This document shows, one piece after another, positions 62,565 through 64,000 of a stretch of DNA of 64,000 bases. Origin of the DNA: Alistipes montrealensis (GTDB lineage: Bacteria > Bacteroidota > Bacteroidia > Bacteroidales > Rikenellaceae); NCBI RefSeq assembly GCF_018362775.1, contig NZ_JAGYXY010000001.1, forward strand, positions 697,126 to 761,125, read 5' to 3'. Every line of letters starts with the position of its first letter. Position 1 is the first letter of the stretch. Below the pieces are notes generated by a model. It worked only from the letters and a program-made list of their open reading frames with translations, ran no database searches and was not told the origin of the DNA. A program made the position numbers and the translations under genes.

Positions 62565-62572
62565 TACATTTG
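62565..62572 (+). promoter_or_regulatory. -7 element of the peptide/fimbrillin operon
   Basis: TACATTTG is an exact TAnnTTTG match, 28 nt before the ATG at 62601. The -33 region is only T-rich (62541-62544), which fits activator dependence. Confidence 0.6.
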
Positions 62573-62600
62573 CTTTCGACGCAATTAACAGATTTTGACT

Positions 62601-62771
62601 ATGAAGAAAGTAACCACCAACCGAGAGGGAGGGGGCCTGCGGTATGTCGCACCCCTGATTGAACAAATCGACGTACGGGTAGAAAAAGGATTTGCCGGAA
62701 GCGGCGATCCCGAAAACGGAGGAGGGGGAGTAACGGAACTCTCGTCCTACGACGACTCCTACAACTATTAA
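62601..62771 (+). CDS. 56-residue peptide of the 'E-R/K-G-F-A' type (second member)
   Basis: The small gene encodes a basic N-terminus (M-K-K-V-T-T-N-R), the core Y-V-A-P-L-I-E ... E-K-G-F-A-G-S-G (about residues 15-35) and a Gly-rich, acidic, Tyr-rich tail ending Y-N-Y. It has no signal peptide and no cysteine. It is the first gene behind a promoter with tandem repeats. The fimbrillin-like lipoprotein starts 11 bp later. Its relative is at 17024-17182. Function is unknown. Confidence 0.7.
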   Translation: MKKVTTNREGGGLRYVAPLIEQIDVRVEKGFAGSGDPENGGGGVTELSSYDDSYNY

Positions 62772-62782
62772 ACGGCGGAACC

Positions 62783-64000
62783 ATGAAAAAAATCTTCCGC
62801 ACGTTGCCGGTTATCGCTGTCATGACAGCGGTGGCCGCCTGTTCCGACGGTATCGAGGAACAGAATCCCGACAGCCCCGAAACGGGCGACAAAATCCGCA
62901 TCGAATTTACCGCCGAGAACCCGGATACCAGCAGCAGTTCGGCCCCCGCAGCCGAAACACGCACCAGCATCCACATCGGCGACGGAACGTTCGTCTCCCG
63001 CTGGGACGACGGGAATGAGATGACCCTGCTCTATGGAAATACACCCGCCAAGGCCACTTACAGCAGTGCAACCAAAAAATTCTCAACCGAAATCACACCC
63101 GGGTCGCAAAACTTCCATGCCTTCTCGCCCCACATCGAAAGTTCCTACTCGGGCAGTGACTTCAAGATTCCCTTCGGGAACCTACGCACGCAGGACGGCA
63201 ATAACTTCAACCACCGGTACGATCCGCTGGTCACCACGGCGACCCGGACCATCGACCCGGCGACCGAAGAACTGAATTTCACCCTCAAGCGACTGACCTC
63301 GATCCTGAAATTCGAAATCTCCGGAGGAAGCGACCAGGTAAAAGCGCTGCTGCTGACGGCCGATGAGAACCATCCCATCGCTTCGGCCCGGTTCAACAGC
63401 TCGACCGACGGCACAGGCAGTCTCGACACGAGCACCCAGGACGAAATTCCGGTAACGTCGAACGTGATTGCCATGACTTTCGACGAAGGTACGGCCCCGG
63501 CGCTGAACAACCTGCACGCCTATTTCAACCTGCCGGAAGGCCAATACGAAAGTCTGAAACTGGACATCATCACGGCAAATGACCAAATCGGGAGCATCGA
63601 CCTCTCCGGCCTGCCCGAATTCGCGGCCGGCGAGCTCTATCGCCTGAAACGAACCACTGTCCCGACTTTCACGGAGATCGAAAAGCCCTCCTTCGACTGG
63701 CCCGGACAGGATATGGACATACCGCACGAAATCCTCGACGAAAACGGCGACATGGAACTCGATTACCCCGCGGTAATCACGATCAACGCCCCGGCGGGTA
63801 TTGCGGAGTTGTACGTGGACGTAGTTTCCCCGGCCCTGAATGCCATGGAAATCGGACGCCTCGACCTGTTCAACGAAACCCAACTGCCCATCGGCATCAA
63901 TTATTCCAACCTGGGGCTGCATTGCACGACCCAGATCCAGTACAAAAAATCCACGCTGTTCGACATTACCCGGCTCGTTCCCATGATTCCCATGCTGAAG
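62783..64000 (+). CDS. Fimbrillin-family lipoprotein (incomplete at the window end)
   Basis: The frame is open for 406 codons to the last base, so the C-terminus is missing. The N-terminus is a lipoprotein signal with lipobox V-A-A-C (Cys about residue 20). The next ~260 residues look like a fimbrillin domain (R-T-S-I near 65, S-R-W-D-D-G-N-E-M-T-L-L, F-H-A-F-S-P, a P-F-G-N-L-R-T-Q-D stretch and L-K-R-L-T-S-I-L-K-F). A further domain with I-T-I-N-A-P-A-G-I-A-E-L-Y-V-D-V starts near residue 330. It could be a fimbrial anchor, tip or other surface adhesin. Confidence 0.75.
   Translation, partial: MKKIFRTLPVIAVMTAVAACSDGIEEQNPDSPETGDKIRIEFTAENPDTSSSSAPAAETRTSIHIGDGTFVSRWDDGNEMTLLYGNTPAKATYSSATKKFSTEITPGSQNFHAFSPHIESSYSGSDFKIPFGNLRTQDGNNFNHRYDPLVTTATRTIDPATEELNFTLKRLTSILKFEISGGSDQVKALLLTADENHPIASARFNSSTDGTGSLDTSTQDEIPVTSNVIAMTFDEGTAPALNNLHAYFNLPEGQYESLKLDIITANDQIGSIDLSGLPEFAAGELYRLKRTTVPTFTEIEKPSFDWPGQDMDIPHEILDENGDMELDYPAVITINAPAGIAELYVDVVSPALNAMEIGRLDLFNETQLPIGINYSNLGLHCTTQIQYKKSTLFDITRLVPMIPMLK

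Overview
The window looks like chromosomal DNA from a Bacteroidales gut bacterium, most likely an Alistipes-type member of the Rikenellaceae (inference). It has GC-rich coding sequence, AT-rich spacers, promoters of the Bacteroidetes type (TTTG or TTG, about 19-21 bp, then TAnnTTTG), starts without Shine-Dalgarno sequences, a SusC/SusD pair, type III glutamine synthetase, methylmalonyl-CoA mutase MutAB, PorX and fimbrillin-like lipoproteins. No tRNA, rRNA, CRISPR array, integrase, transposase or prophage gene was seen.

Layout. 1-3.2 kb: amino-sugar kinase and MurQ (cell-wall sugar recycling), a ComEA-like helix-hairpin-helix protein and rpsU. 3.2-25.5 kb: a large pectin utilisation locus. Its left arm (minus strand) is PL1 and PL10 pectate lyases plus a KdgF-like cupin. 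A LacI-type regulator follows. Its right arm is a plus-strand run of 12 tightly packed genes: two CE12 acetylesterases, SusC, SusD, a beta-helix surface lipoprotein, a 52-residue peptide, a fimbrillin/beta-helix fusion, a second PL1 lyase, a NagB-like protein, another beta-helix protein, an ACS-family transporter and a NagA-like hydrolase with a signal peptide. Palindromes centred on AACGTT sit at the promoters of both arms, so the LacI-type protein probably controls the whole locus. 25.7-35.1 kb: GSIII, the mutA-mutB operon, two related secreted proteins of unknown function and a YqhD-like alcohol dehydrogenase. 35.5-48.9 kb: a long minus-strand envelope and housekeeping series (HU, a 29-residue COX24-like basic protein, RNase G, Mfd, CoaX, an outer-membrane protein, a TPR protein, LptC, a CNNM/CorC protein and a PpiD-like foldase). 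49-62.4 kb: DUF418 membrane protein, porX-tsaE-GT14 glycosyltransferase, transglutaminase-like and SRPBCC proteins, a membrane MutS-like ATPase, a mini ExbB-like protein, a LytTR regulator, RclA, a Nudix hydrolase and a DPP5-like S9 peptidase. 62.5-64 kb: the start of a fimbrillin-type operon that runs off the window.

How the genes work together. The pectin locus combines surface capture (SusC/SusD and beta-helix lipoproteins), deacetylation (CE12), cleavage (PL1, PL10), conversion of unsaturated uronate (KdgF-like) and uptake (ACS transporter). The NagB/NagA-like pair inside it does not fit simple pectin catabolism and is the most puzzling metabolic part.

The observations most worth following are: a small peptide family (P-x-I-E ... 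E-R/K-G-F-A-x-S-G) placed directly before fimbrillin-like lipoproteins in two separate loci; a 324-bp segment 98% identical between two otherwise divergent surface-protein genes; the divergent NagB/NagA pair; a G9 tract inside a glycosyltransferase gene; and a composite palindrome/promoter motif shared by two distant spacers.
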